A stretch of 44,107 nt of DNA from JBBRUG01 sp038247995 (GTDB taxonomy: Bacteria > Chloroflexota > Chloroflexia > Chloroflexales > Chloroflexaceae): assembly GCA_038247995.1 (NCBI GenBank), contig JBBRUG010000006.1, positions 1 to 44,107 of the forward strand, read 5' to 3'. Both the position numbers and the translations under genes were made by a program. Under the pieces are notes generated by a model that saw nothing but the letters and a program-made list of their open reading frames with translations, was not told the origin of the DNA and searched no databases. Shown one piece after another: positions 8,042-16,003 of this stretch; position 1 is the first letter of the stretch, and each line of letters starts with the position of its first letter.

Positions 8042-9773
8042 CGGGCTGGTGATCGGCGTCGCGACGATGATCCTGGCCGTTGGGATGGGCGCCGGGGCAA
8101 GTAATCTGTTAGTGCTCGCCGCGCTCCCGCCGCTTGCCGGCGCGGCGGCGGTGCTGGCGCGTTGGGGTGCAGGGCGGGGGTGGCAAGCCCTGGCGGCGTT
8201 GTTTGGCGGCGGGGCTACGGCGGCGCTGGCGCTGTTCGACCCAAACGAGATCACGCTCATCCTTGGCGGCGCCGATATTCCGGCTGTGGCCGGGCAGACA
8301 GCCTTGCGCGCCTTTGGCCTGGGTTTCCTGGTGAGCGCGCTGCTGGTAGCGTTCCACCAGCCGTTATTGCGCCTGGTACGCCCGCAACTCGCCGGCGGGG
8401 CATTGATCGGCGCGACGTTATTGGCCGGCGTAATCTACGCTACCATAGGCCATCCCGGCTTCCACGGCGATCAGCTCTTTGTGGTGCTGCGTGAGCAAGC
8501 CGACCTCAGTGCAGCGCCGGCCATTGCCGACCGCGACGAGCGCCTGCGCTTCGTCTACACCAGCCTGACCGAGCACGCGACAACCACACAGGCCGAACTG
8601 CGCCGCGACCTGGATCGCTTCGGCGTGGACTATCTACCCTATTACTTGGTGAACAGCCTGGAAGTCGATGGCGGGCCACTGGTACGAGCTTATCTGGCCA
8701 GTCGGCCCGAAGTCGATCGGGTGTTGCCCAGCCCCCGCCTGCGCCCGCTGCCCGCGCCACCGCCGCCTGAACCGGGTACTGCCGATGCGCCGGACACGCC
8801 GCCCTGGAACATCACCATGATCGGCGCCGACCGGGTCTGGGATGAATTTGGCGTCACAGGCGAAGGCATTGTGATCGGCCAGTCGGACTCGGGGGTTGAT
8901 CTGGCCCATCCGGATCTGGAACCAGGCTATCGGGGTGGTGATGGGGATCACGCGTATAATTGGCTCGATCCCTGGTATGGCACGTTGGAACCACGCGACT
9001 ACGGCCAGCACGGATCACACACGCTCGGTTCGGCTGCCGGGCGCAACGGGATCGGCGTGGCGCCGGGGGCTACCTGGTTCGCCTGCGCGAATCTGGCGCG
9101 CAACCTGGGTAACCCGGCGCGCTATCTCGACTGTATGCAGTTTATGCTGGCGCCGCACGCACCCACCGGCGATCCCTTCACCGCAGGCGATCCGGCCCGC
9201 GCCGCCCATGTGCTGAACAACTCGTGGGGTTGCCCGCCGCTGGAGGGCTGCGATGCCGAAAGCTTGCTGCCCGGTGTGCAGGCACTGCGCGCAGCAGGCA
9301 TTTTTGTGGTCGCAAGTGCCGGCAACGAAGGTGCGGAATGCTCCAGCGTCAGTAGCCCGCCGGCGATCTATGCCGAGGCGTTTAGCGTGGGCGCCATCGA
9401 CGAATTCGGCGCAATCACCGATTTTAGCAGCCGCGGCCCGGTGATCGTAGACGGTAGCGGGCGGACCAAACCCGATCTCGTCGCGCCGGGGGACAATGTG
9501 CTCTCAACAACACCCGGCGGCACCTACGCCACGGCAAGCGGCACCTCGATGGCCGGGCCGCATGTGGCTGGAGTTGTGGCCCTGGTCTGGTCGGCCAACC
9601 CGGCGCTGATTGGCGACATTGCGGCAACCGAGGCGTTGCTGCGCGATACGGTTGCGCCATACACGGGCGGAACCGAGCTAGCGTGCGCGGGCAACGAGCC
9701 AGGATCGAATGTGTACGGCTTCGGCGTTGTCGATGCCTATGCGGCAGTGCAGGCAGCGCTTGATTTGCGTTAG
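7878..9773 (+). CDS. membrane-anchored subtilisin-like serine protease (S8), 5' end frameshifted
   Basis: 631 residues counted from the GTG at 7878. The first 190 are membrane helices continuing those in the upstream frame. About 225-290 resembles an I9-type propeptide (PYYLVNSLEVDGG, then SRPEVDRVLP). The S8 catalytic domain follows with Asp337 (SDSGVD), His378 (QHGSH), Asn483 (SAGNEG) and Ser557 (GTSMAGPHVAG), so the triad and oxyanion Asn are intact. A multi-pass anchor ahead of the protease suggests cleavage at the outer membrane face; substrates are unknown. The GTG has no obvious ribosome-binding site, which supports the frameshift reading. The stop faces the convergent arginase-family gene, with an ACTCCGTC-type direct repeat in the 30-bp gap. 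Confidence 0.85.
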   Translation: MPWLAGGALGSLLDTLLAGAAGLGAGLLIAALLEYTSLPMQREHSDAPLTDIAFSGLVIGVATMILAVGMGAGASNLLVLAALPPLAGAAAVLARWGAGRGWQALAALFGGGATAALALFDPNEITLILGGADIPAVAGQTALRAFGLGFLVSALLVAFHQPLLRLVRPQLAGGALIGATLLAGVIYATIGHPGFHGDQLFVVLREQADLSAAPAIADRDERLRFVYTSLTEHATTTQAELRRDLDRFGVDYLPYYLVNSLEVDGGPLVRAYLASRPEVDRVLPSPRLRPLPAPPPPEPGTADAPDTPPWNITMIGADRVWDEFGVTGEGIVIGQSDSGVDLAHPDLEPGYRGGDGDHAYNWLDPWYGTLEPRDYGQHGSHTLGSAAGRNGIGVAPGATWFACANLARNLGNPARYLDCMQFMLAPHAPTGDPFTAGDPARAAHVLNNSWGCPPLEGCDAESLLPGVQALRAAGIFVVASAGNEGAECSSVSSPPAIYAEAFSVGAIDEFGAITDFSSRGPVIVDGSGRTKPDLVAPGDNVLSTTPGGTYATASGTSMAGPHVAGVVALVWSANPALIGDIAATEALLRDTVAPYTGGTELACAGNEPGSNVYGFGVVDAYAAVQAALDLR

Positions 9774-9803
9774 TACTCCGTCCGACTCCGTCTGACGGGA
9801 ATG

Positions 9804-10700
9804 TCACCCCGCCATACCGTACTGCTTCCAGCCCGCAAGGCAGGTGCGAATGAGTTCCGTGCCAGAGGCAACGCTGATGTCACTGCCCGGCCCGGCGCCA
9901 TACACCGAGACGACTGCCGTGGCGGCGACTTTGCCCGTCGCCAAAATGATGTCAATTGCCGTAGCAACCTGGGCCATATCTGGGCCGTCAGGCTCGCCGG
10001 TACCATGATTAGGCACCAGGCTGAGGTCAAGAATGTCCGTGTCGATGTGCAAATAGAGCAGATCAACGCGCGCCGCGAGATCAGCCACAGCAGCGGCGAG
10101 ATCCGCGCCGGGCTGGCCTGGCGTAGCTACAATCACCGCTTCCGTAGCGCGGATCAACTGCTCCTCGGGCGGATCGAGATTGCGCACATCGACAAAGACA
10201 ATCCGATCAGTTGGCAGCGGTGCCTGCACACCGGCCGGCTCGCGCCAGCGCGGATAAGCGAGCCCGGCACAAACGGCCACCGGCATGCCCCCCAGCATCC
10301 CCGAAAGCGTCGTGTGCGGCGTATTGAAGTCGCCATGCGCATCGAGCCAGATCAGACCGATCCGCGCCAGCGGCCCGTGCGCCTGCTGGAGGCCCGCAAA
10401 AACGCCGACACTGTGCGTGCAGTCGCCGCCGGTGACGAGTACAGCCCGTCCGGCCCGCCGCCCGGCAGCGACCGCATCGGCGATCGTTGCGCAGATCCTG
10501 CCCAGATTCCGTGGTTCGTCGGAGCCGCGCAGGCGCTCGGGCATCTGCGGCTCGCCATACACCACCGACAACCCTGGCTCCCAATACACCGCCGAGGCAA
10601 TATAGGCGTCAAGCGCCCGTTCGTCGTCCTCAGCGAGACGGCTACCCCGGTAGCGCACCCCTACGACATGCAGTTCACCTAACGGCTGGTTGGCGTTCAT
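9804..10700 (-). CDS. arginase/agmatinase family hydrolase (ureohydrolase)
   Basis: A 298-residue protein of the arginase/agmatinase/formiminoglutamase family, which uses a binuclear Mn centre to hydrolyse guanidino or formimino groups. The metal ligands are visible: His96 in GGDCTHS, Asp120-His122-Asp124 in WLDAHGDFN, and Asp220-Asp222 in HIDTDILD. The first ligand motif differs from the common GGDHS by two inserted residues (Cys-Thr), so the exact substrate is uncertain; arginase, agmatinase or another guanidine hydrolase remain open. The length is normal for the family. GGAGATGCG precedes the ATG at a workable distance. It is monocistronic, convergent with the subtilisin gene and divergent from the M19 dipeptidase. 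The latter also acts on nitrogen compounds, but no operon links them. Confidence 0.85.
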   Translation of the reverse strand: MNANQPLGELHVVGVRYRGSRLAEDDERALDAYIASAVYWEPGLSVVYGEPQMPERLRGSDEPRNLGRICATIADAVAAGRRAGRAVLVTGGDCTHSVGVFAGLQQAHGPLARIGLIWLDAHGDFNTPHTTLSGMLGGMPVAVCAGLAYPRWREPAGVQAPLPTDRIVFVDVRNLDPPEEQLIRATEAVIVATPGQPGADLAAAVADLAARVDLLYLHIDTDILDLSLVPNHGTGEPDGPDMAQVATAIDIILATGKVAATAVVSVYGAGPGSDISVASGTELIRTCLAGWKQYGMAG

Positions 10701-11027
10701 GGTCGCATCTCCATGCTCTGTTGCATCGGCTGGAACGAACAGGGTGAAGCCGGCAGAACGCCCGACTTCGCCCTGAATGACTTGCGTCTATGCGGCGTTA
10801 GCGCAGCGAAAACGTGCGCTTATCTATCTCTACGAGCACAAACTTTGTTCGGATTTTGCAAATATCGAGCAATTTGGGGCGTGAAGGGCGCGGGGAGCAT
10901 AGAGGATGCGCTTTAGCGCTTTATCGCTTTCCCGCTTTCCCGTTTCCCGCTTACTACATTGACGTAGCGCGCCGCCTGCGCTACTCTGGCTGTATACCCC
11001 GCACCAACGAACATGTAAGGAGTAGTC
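10701..11027. promoter_or_regulatory. divergent intergenic region with a candidate promoter for the dipeptidase
   Basis: TTGACG (10959-10964), a 17-bp spacer and TACTCT (10982-10987) form a weak sigma-70-like promoter facing right. Just upstream, 10910-10950 is a degenerate repeat of GCTTTA/GCTTTCCC blocks of the low-complexity type common in this window's spacers. No small gene or RNA is evident in the rest. Confidence 0.4.
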
Positions 11028-12101
11028 ATGGCTGCCGCCCCGTTCCCGCTGGTATTCGATGGTCACAACGACACATTGCTCGCTTTGTATCGCGCTGGGG
11101 CCGGTCAAGAGCGCACCTTCTTCACGCGCAGCGCGCACGGTCACCTCGATCTGCCGCGCGCCGTCGAAGCCGGCTTTGGCGGCGGTTTTTTCGCGGTGTA
11201 CGTACCCTCGCCGCCGCAACCGGACGGGTTGAAGCCAAACCTGCCGCGCGATTCTACGCCGTACGAAGCGCCACTGCCGGCGCCGCTCGAACTTGGTTAT
11301 GCCCAAGGAATTGCGCTGGGGATGGCGGGCCTCTTGTTTCGGCTGGAGGCTGCTGCAGCCGGGCGCTTCAAAGTGGTGCGCAGCGCTGCCGAGCTTGCCG
11401 CATGTCTGGAACAAGGCGTCGTCGCGGCGATCCTGCATTTCGAGGGTGCTGAGGCGATCGACCCCCAGCTTGATGCGCTAGAATTCTACTATCAGGCCGG
11501 CCTGCGTTCGCTCGGCCCGGTCTGGAGCCGGCCCACGGCTTTCGGCAATGGCGTACCGTTTGCGTACCCGCGCAGCCCCGATACCGGGCCGGGCCTCACC
11601 GATGCAGGCAAGGCATTGGTGCGCGCCTGCAACCAGTTGGGCATTATGCTCGATTTATCGCACCTGAACGAGGCCGGGTTTTGGGATGTTGCGCGCCTCA
11701 GCGACGCGCCGCTCGTGGCGACCCACTCGAATGTCCACACGCTCTGCCAATCGACGCGCAACCTTACCGACAAACAACTCGATGCGATCAAAGATTCGGA
11801 CGGCATGGTCGGGCTGAACTTCGCAGTGAGCTTCCTACGCGAAGACGGCCGCAACGATGCCGATACGCCCATCGCAACGATGGTGCGCCACGTCGATTAT
11901 CTGGTAGATCGGATTGGGATCGATCGGGTGGGGCTCGGGTCAGACTTCGATGGCGCAACGATTCCGCAGGCGATCGGCGATGTAACGGGGTTGCCGGTAC
12001 TGCTGGAAGCCTTACGCGAGCACGGCTTCAACACCGACGAGCTTACTAAACTGGCCCATGCGAACTGGGTGCGGGTGCTGAAGAAGACTTGGGGCGAATA
12101 A
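11028..12101 (+). CDS. membrane dipeptidase, peptidase M19 family
   Basis: A 357-residue zinc dipeptidase of the renal-dipeptidase (M19) family, which cleaves dipeptides, including ones with D-residues. The Zn ligands are visible: His13-x-Asp15 (FDGHNDTL), bridging Glu139 (HFEGAE), His212 (DLSH) and His233 (THSN); the SDFDG motif near the end is also typical. There is no signal peptide, so a cytoplasmic role in peptide turnover is likely. The start is supported by TAAGGAGTAG 5 nt upstream of the ATG. It is a single gene whose 3' flank holds an inverted repeat (12142-12192) before the convergent caspase-family gene. Confidence 0.92.
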   Translation: MAAAPFPLVFDGHNDTLLALYRAGAGQERTFFTRSAHGHLDLPRAVEAGFGGGFFAVYVPSPPQPDGLKPNLPRDSTPYEAPLPAPLELGYAQGIALGMAGLLFRLEAAAAGRFKVVRSAAELAACLEQGVVAAILHFEGAEAIDPQLDALEFYYQAGLRSLGPVWSRPTAFGNGVPFAYPRSPDTGPGLTDAGKALVRACNQLGIMLDLSHLNEAGFWDVARLSDAPLVATHSNVHTLCQSTRNLTDKQLDAIKDSDGMVGLNFAVSFLREDGRNDADTPIATMVRHVDYLVDRIGIDRVGLGSDFDGATIPQAIGDVTGLPVLLEALREHGFNTDELTKLAHANWVRVLKKTWGE

Positions 12102-12141
12102 AAAAGGCAAGGATCTCAAATAGACCTATGGTTTGTTGCAG

Positions 12142-12192
12142 ATTGCGGATTGCGTATCCAGTCATCTGGGTGCGGAATCCGCAACCCGCAAT
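12142..12192. repeat. inverted repeat in the dipeptidase/caspase convergent gap
   Basis: ATTGCGGATTGCG (12142-12154) pairs with CGCAACCCGCAAT (12180-12192) with one mismatch over 13 bp. An inner palindrome TGCGGAATCCGCA lies at 12172-12184. Sequences of the same TCCGCA/ATTGCG flavour recur at about 20250, 24975 and 39707. There is no U-run, so this is a repeat element rather than a classical terminator. Confidence 0.7.
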
Positions 12193-12209
12193 TCCGTTAG
12201 CAAACCTCG

Positions 12210-13529
12210 TCACTCGATCGCCGCCCGGACCTGTTCAAGTTTGCGCGCCCGACTATTAACGTAGCCATTGGCGCGGAGTGGGGCCAGAATTGCCAGCGCC
12301 TCGTTGATCCGCTCGATCGTGCGCATAGTATCGCTGCGCGCGAAGGCTTTCACAGCAAGTTCGATTTTACTTGCGGCCTCGTCGCGCAGGTCTTCATCGA
12401 CATTGCGCGCCTGTCCCATCTCGCGGGCGAGGCGTGGCAGAAGTTTAGCGGGGTCGATTACCTCGTCGTCGCCGGCAGATGGGGCGCTACCGGCGCCATA
12501 AGTCTTTACAATATCGCCGCGGGCTACATCGCCAATCTTCACATCACCAATGCTGGAATGAGCGCCGAAGTTGATCAGCGGCGCCTCCTGCCGATTGTCG
12601 ATATGTACGGTGCTACCGGGCTGAGCGATGATCTGATCACGCCCAATCCTACGGATCGGTGTGTTGTCGGGCAGGGTTTGCATGAGTTGTTCAGAGCGAG
12701 CGGCATTCCCACCCTGCGCAGCAGCAACGGCGAAATTGCCAACGCCCTGGAGCAAGGTCAGCATCGGTTCTTGCGCTTCGCCACGGGCGTTCTGCACCAT
12801 CAGCGGCACCTGCGTATGCAGGTAGCTATACAGCTCAAACAGGCCGATCACGCGGCTGTTCGCCCATACCTCATTCGTTCCCTCTAGCGCATTAAGCAGC
12901 GCCTGACCAAAAAAGCTATGCGGGCGATCGCTGCCGAAACGTGATAGTTGGCCAGGACGACTGGCGGTAATGATCGCTCGACCGGCGCCGTCGGGTGGGG
13001 TTGCCTCGCGGAACAACGCACTACTTTGCGCATCGCTAATCACTGCGCCGACAGGTTCAGCAGCGATCCCGCCGTTGGCCAGGGCCGGTAACGCCGCACC
13101 GGAAAAGCAGGCATTCAGCAGCAGCAGGACGCTTTCAGAACGGAGCCGCCTGATCGCGCGGCCCAAATCGGCAATGCTCAGTGCGGTGCCGGCGCCGATC
13201 TGACGCCCGTCGAAGGTCATATCGTATGCACCAAGCATATACAGCCCATCACTGCCGGGCGCACCATGGCCGGTGAAGCTGATCAACACCGTATCAGCGG
13301 GTTGGACGCGATCGGCCAACTGGTTCAGCGCCGCAATGATTCCATCACGCGTGGCGGCCGATCCGGTCAGCAGTTTGGCCTGATCCGGCTTATACCCGCC
13401 GCGCTGCGGGTCGATCAGAGCAGCGTGGATGGCCTGCGCATCGGCGGTTGCGATCGGCACATTCCATTGTGCGTCGGCATATGCACCAACACCAATGATT
13501 AAAGCGTAGCCGTTGGGGAAAGCATTCAT
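12210..13529 (-). CDS. caspase-family (C14) protease / metacaspase-like
   Basis: A 439-residue protein with an N-terminal caspase-fold domain. Its catalytic dyad is His88 (FTGHGA) and Cys141 (NACFSG), with the YALIIGVGAYAD opening strand typical of bacterial caspase homologues. The C-terminal half holds a short repeated strand motif (IGDVKIGDVARGDIVK, about 325-340) and an Ala/Arg-rich helical tail. It lacks obvious membrane segments. Bacterial caspase-like proteases act in regulated proteolysis and defence-associated cell death; the target here is unknown. The ATG at 13529 follows GAAGGTG. Oddly, an intrinsic terminator lies only about 35 nt upstream, so its own promoter must sit in or ahead of that hairpin (see findings). 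Confidence 0.88.
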   Translation of the reverse strand: MNAFPNGYALIIGVGAYADAQWNVPIATADAQAIHAALIDPQRGGYKPDQAKLLTGSAATRDGIIAALNQLADRVQPADTVLISFTGHGAPGSDGLYMLGAYDMTFDGRQIGAGTALSIADLGRAIRRLRSESVLLLLNACFSGAALPALANGGIAAEPVGAVISDAQSSALFREATPPDGAGRAIITASRPGQLSRFGSDRPHSFFGQALLNALEGTNEVWANSRVIGLFELYSYLHTQVPLMVQNARGEAQEPMLTLLQGVGNFAVAAAQGGNAARSEQLMQTLPDNTPIRRIGRDQIIAQPGSTVHIDNRQEAPLINFGAHSSIGDVKIGDVARGDIVKTYGAGSAPSAGDDEVIDPAKLLPRLAREMGQARNVDEDLRDEAASKIELAVKAFARSDTMRTIERINEALAILAPLRANGYVNSRARKLEQVRAAIE

Positions 13530-13561
13530 CAGCGCACCTTCAGCAAGGCTTCAGCAGGAGT

Positions 13562-13605
13562 AAAAAAACATGCGGGCCTGATGGCAGATTACCATCAGAC
13601 CCGCA
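13562..13605 (-). terminator. rho-independent terminator downstream of acyl-CoA dehydrogenase
   Basis: Read on the minus strand, a 14-bp stem with one G-U pair (13605-13592 with 13584-13571), a 7-nt loop and then TGTTTTTTTA give a classical intrinsic terminator. It lies 100 nt after the dehydrogenase stop and ends about 35 nt before the caspase-family start. Confidence 0.88.
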
Positions 13606-13606
13606 C

Positions 13607-13635
13607 AGCATACCACGCTCACAGCGAAACATAAA
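13607..13635 (-). promoter_or_regulatory. weak candidate promoter for the caspase-family gene, upstream of the hairpin
   Basis: On the minus strand, TTTATG (13635-13630), a 17-bp spacer and TATGCT (13612-13607). Transcription would start within the 5' arm of the terminator-like hairpin at 13562-13605. The boxes are poor matches to consensus. Confidence 0.3.
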
Positions 13636-13670
13636 GCTAGTGATTGCGTTCTTTCAACGCAGCTTCCGGC

Positions 13671-13700
13671 GCCTGACTCCCGACTCCCGACGCCTGACTT
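13671..13700. repeat. low-complexity direct repeat after the acyl-CoA dehydrogenase stop
   Basis: GCCTGACTCCCGACTCCCGA followed by CGCCTGACTT: repeated CTGACT/CCGACTCC units starting 7 nt past the stop codon on the minus strand. It resembles the stop-adjacent repeats in the nuo operon. Confidence 0.7.
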
Positions 13701-13706
13701 CTGGCG

Positions 13707-15032
13707 CTAAATAAATGCGCTCATGCCGGTAATTGCGCGCCCGACGATCAGTGTGTTCATTTCGTGCGTGCCTTCATACGAATAGAGTGCTTCGGCATCG
13801 GCAAAATAGCGCGCCACATCGTGTTCAAGCAAAATGCCGTTCCCGCCGAGGGCGGCGCGGGCCAGTGCAACTGTATCACGCATCTTCTCGCCGCAAAAAA
13901 CCTTGGCGAGTGAGGCGCGCTCGTGGCTGAGCTTACCATCGCGGGCGTAGAGTTGGCTCATTCGCATGCATAGCGTCTCCATCGCCGTCACATTGGCCAG
14001 CATCTGCACAAGCGCATTCTGGATCAACTGGAAACCCGTGATCGGACGCCCAAATTGCATGCGATTGTTCGCATAGTCTAACGCGTGCTCATAGGCGCCG
14101 GCGGCCGTCCCGGTCATGGCCCAGGCCACAGCGGCACGGGTTACGGCCAACTGGCGCGCCACATCGCGGAAGCCGTTCACGCCGGGTAGACGATTCGCCT
14201 CAGGCACCCGGCAGTTCTCCAGCCCGATATTAGCGTTCTGCACTACGCGCAGCGCGATCTTGCCTTCCAGCTTTTCAACCGTGTAGCCGGGTGTGCCGCG
14301 CTCGACGAGGAAGCCCTTAACCTGATGATCATCCAGGTCGCGCGCCCAGATCACATTCACATCGGCGATCGGTGCGTTGCCGCTCCACTTCTTCGCCCCG
14401 TTAATGATCCAGGTTGTTCCATCGCGACGGGCGGTTGTGGTCAGGCCGGCGGCGGTTGCCGAGCCGACGTCCGGTTCAGTCAGCGCCCAGGAACCGATCT
14501 GCTCAAAGCGCTGCATCGGCGGAAGCCAGCGTTGCTGCTGCTCAGCCGAACCGAACATGGCGATCGAGCCCATACAAAGGCCCCAATGCACACCGAAGAA
14601 GGTGTAGAACGAGGGATCGACGCGGGCCAGTTCCATACAGAGGATGCCGGTACCGACCGGGCCGAAAATATCGAGCGAATAAGGGCGATCGCCGGTGAGT
14701 TCGTGGATCATCTTCGCGAAGCTCGGCACAAGCTCATGCGGAAACTCGCTACGCTCCCAATAACTGTTGATCACCGGACGGACGCGCTGCTCCATGTAGC
14801 TGCGCACGACCTGTTGCATCGCCCGCTCTTCCGGGCTAAGCAGATCGGCAATATCGAAGAAATCACTATTAATCGGCGGCAGAACCTTAGGCCGACGCTT
14901 GCTGGTAATGCTTTTGAGCAGCAGGCCGACTTCCTGGGGCGTAATACCGCCAAGCGAACGAACCATCTGCGGCAGTTTAACCTGCTGAAAGAGTCGTGAG
15001 AGGTTGGCAAAAGGCTGGGTTGTAGGGGCCAT
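13707..15032 (-). CDS. acyl-CoA dehydrogenase family protein (glutaryl-CoA dehydrogenase-like)
   Basis: A 441-residue FAD-dependent acyl-CoA dehydrogenase. FAD and substrate motifs are visible (SWALTEPDVGSA, then WIINGAKKWSGNA). The catalytic base is at about Glu420 in YSYEGTHEMN, placed as in glutaryl- and short-chain acyl-CoA dehydrogenases. The N-terminal 50 residues are longer than in many family members. I chose the ATG at 15032 because GGAGGAG lies upstream; the longer frame to 15074 has none. The exact acyl chain cannot be read from sequence; the EGTH motif and overall style favour a glutaryl-CoA or short/branched-chain enzyme. It has its own strong promoter and terminator, so it is a monocistronic unit controlled separately from the response-regulator gene upstream of it. 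Confidence 0.9.
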   Translation of the reverse strand: MAPTTQPFANLSRLFQQVKLPQMVRSLGGITPQEVGLLLKSITSKRRPKVLPPINSDFFDIADLLSPEERAMQQVVRSYMEQRVRPVINSYWERSEFPHELVPSFAKMIHELTGDRPYSLDIFGPVGTGILCMELARVDPSFYTFFGVHWGLCMGSIAMFGSAEQQQRWLPPMQRFEQIGSWALTEPDVGSATAAGLTTTARRDGTTWIINGAKKWSGNAPIADVNVIWARDLDDHQVKGFLVERGTPGYTVEKLEGKIALRVVQNANIGLENCRVPEANRLPGVNGFRDVARQLAVTRAAVAWAMTGTAAGAYEHALDYANNRMQFGRPITGFQLIQNALVQMLANVTAMETLCMRMSQLYARDGKLSHERASLAKVFCGEKMRDTVALARAALGGNGILLEHDVARYFADAEALYSYEGTHEMNTLIVGRAITGMSAFI

Positions 15033-15182
15033 AATCGTGCTCCTCCAGTCGTCGCGTGGTAGCGGCGACGCCATTGTAGCCGGAACCCATCGCCATCCTG
15101 CTGATCCGAAGCCGCCGGCGATCCGTTACTACAATCGGCCCGGCGGGTGTTTGATCGACAGCGAATGAGACAGGAGTGGCGC

Positions 15183-15199
15183 ATAACGCGATGCGTTAT
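15183..15199. promoter_or_regulatory. candidate operator, inverted repeat ATAACGC-GAT-GCGTTAT
   Basis: Perfect 7-bp arms with a 3-bp centre. It starts 4 nt downstream of the -10 box of the acyl-CoA dehydrogenase promoter and covers the predicted start point, which is the position of a repressor site. The regulator is unknown; a TetR- or GntR-type fatty-acid regulator would be a reasonable guess. Confidence 0.7.
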
Positions 15200-15203
15200 A
15201 TAT

Positions 15204-15232
15204 GTTATAGCATGGGCATCGTGTCGTGTCAA
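15204..15232 (-). promoter_or_regulatory. sigma-70 promoter of the acyl-CoA dehydrogenase gene
   Basis: On the minus strand, TTGACA (15232-15227), exactly 17 bp, then TATAAC (15209-15204). The -35 is perfect and the -10 is 5/6. The start point would fall near 15197, giving a leader of about 165 nt. Confidence 0.85.
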
Positions 15233-15244
15233 TAAACAGATTTG

Positions 15245-16003
15245 TTAACTGTGCCGTGTGGCACTAAGCACGTAGCCTGCGCCCCGGACACAATGGATCA
15301 GCCGCGGCGCTGTCGGGTCGGCTTCGAGTTTCTGGCGCAGCTTATGAATACGCACTTTGATCAGATCACGCGCTTCCTGGGGGCTACACGGATACCCAAG
15401 CACTGCCCGAGCGATGGTCGGGACGCCAAGCACTTCGTCTTCATGGCGAGCCAGGTAGCTGAGCAGCGCAAAATCGCCTGAAGAAAGTTGCAGCGAACGC
15501 CCGGCGAGTGACGCACGATGACGGCGTAACTCGATCTGCAATGGGCCGATCGTAAGCGTATCACCACGATGGTGATACACCGGCGCCGGCTCAGCGATCT
15601 GGCGTGGTTGGGAGTCGGCCAGATAGCGTGGCGAATTGCGGCGGGCGAGGGCCGTCACAGCGTGATGTTCAAGTTCACCGGCTCGTGCAGGCTTGAGCAG
15701 GTAGGCCACCGCGCCATTGTTGATCGCCTTGACTGCCGATTCGAGCGTGGCGCGGGCAGTCAACACAATCACACTCAACGCCGGATCGAGCGCACGGGCA
15801 GCCTGGAGCAGCGCGACACCATCGAACTCATTGAGGACGAGATCGGTAACCAGCAATGTGAATGCAATCGATTGCAGCAGGCGTAGGGCGGCGGCGCCGT
15901 TTTCAACGCCGGTTACCGCAAAGCCAATTGCGCGCAGGCGGTTCTCAACAAGCAGTCTGGTTGCCGCATCTTCTTCTACAACCAGCGCACGTGGCTCAAG
16001 CAT
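15245..16003 (-). CDS. OmpR/PhoB-type response regulator
   Basis: A 252-residue two-domain regulator. The receiver (about 5-115) has the acidic pocket Glu10-Glu11-Asp12, the phospho-acceptor Asp54 (LLVTDLVL) and Lys104 (LLKPA). The C-terminal part (about 150-250) is a winged-helix DNA-binding domain (VRIHKLRQKLEAD, then IHCVRGAGYVL). No histidine kinase is adjacent, so it is an orphan here. The ATG at 16003 has GGAG 8-9 nt upstream; an in-frame start at 16072 is less likely. The gene precedes the acyl-CoA dehydrogenase on the same strand by 212 bp but is separated by that gene's own promoter. A palindrome at 16060-16075 just upstream could be an autoregulatory site. Confidence 0.92.
   Translation of the reverse strand: MLEPRALVVEEDAATRLLVENRLRAIGFAVTGVENGAAALRLLQSIAFTLLVTDLVLNEFDGVALLQAARALDPALSVIVLTARATLESAVKAINNGAVAYLLKPARAGELEHHAVTALARRNSPRYLADSQPRQIAEPAPVYHHRGDTLTIGPLQIELRRHRASLAGRSLQLSSGDFALLSYLARHEDEVLGVPTIARAVLGYPCSPQEARDLIKVRIHKLRQKLEADPTAPRLIHCVRGAGYVLSATRHS

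Noticed and set aside
2559..13529. A single defence operon made of CHAT, GxxExxY, subtilisin and caspase genes
   Set aside because: Genes are on both strands, separated by housekeeping-type enzymes and by own promoters and terminators.
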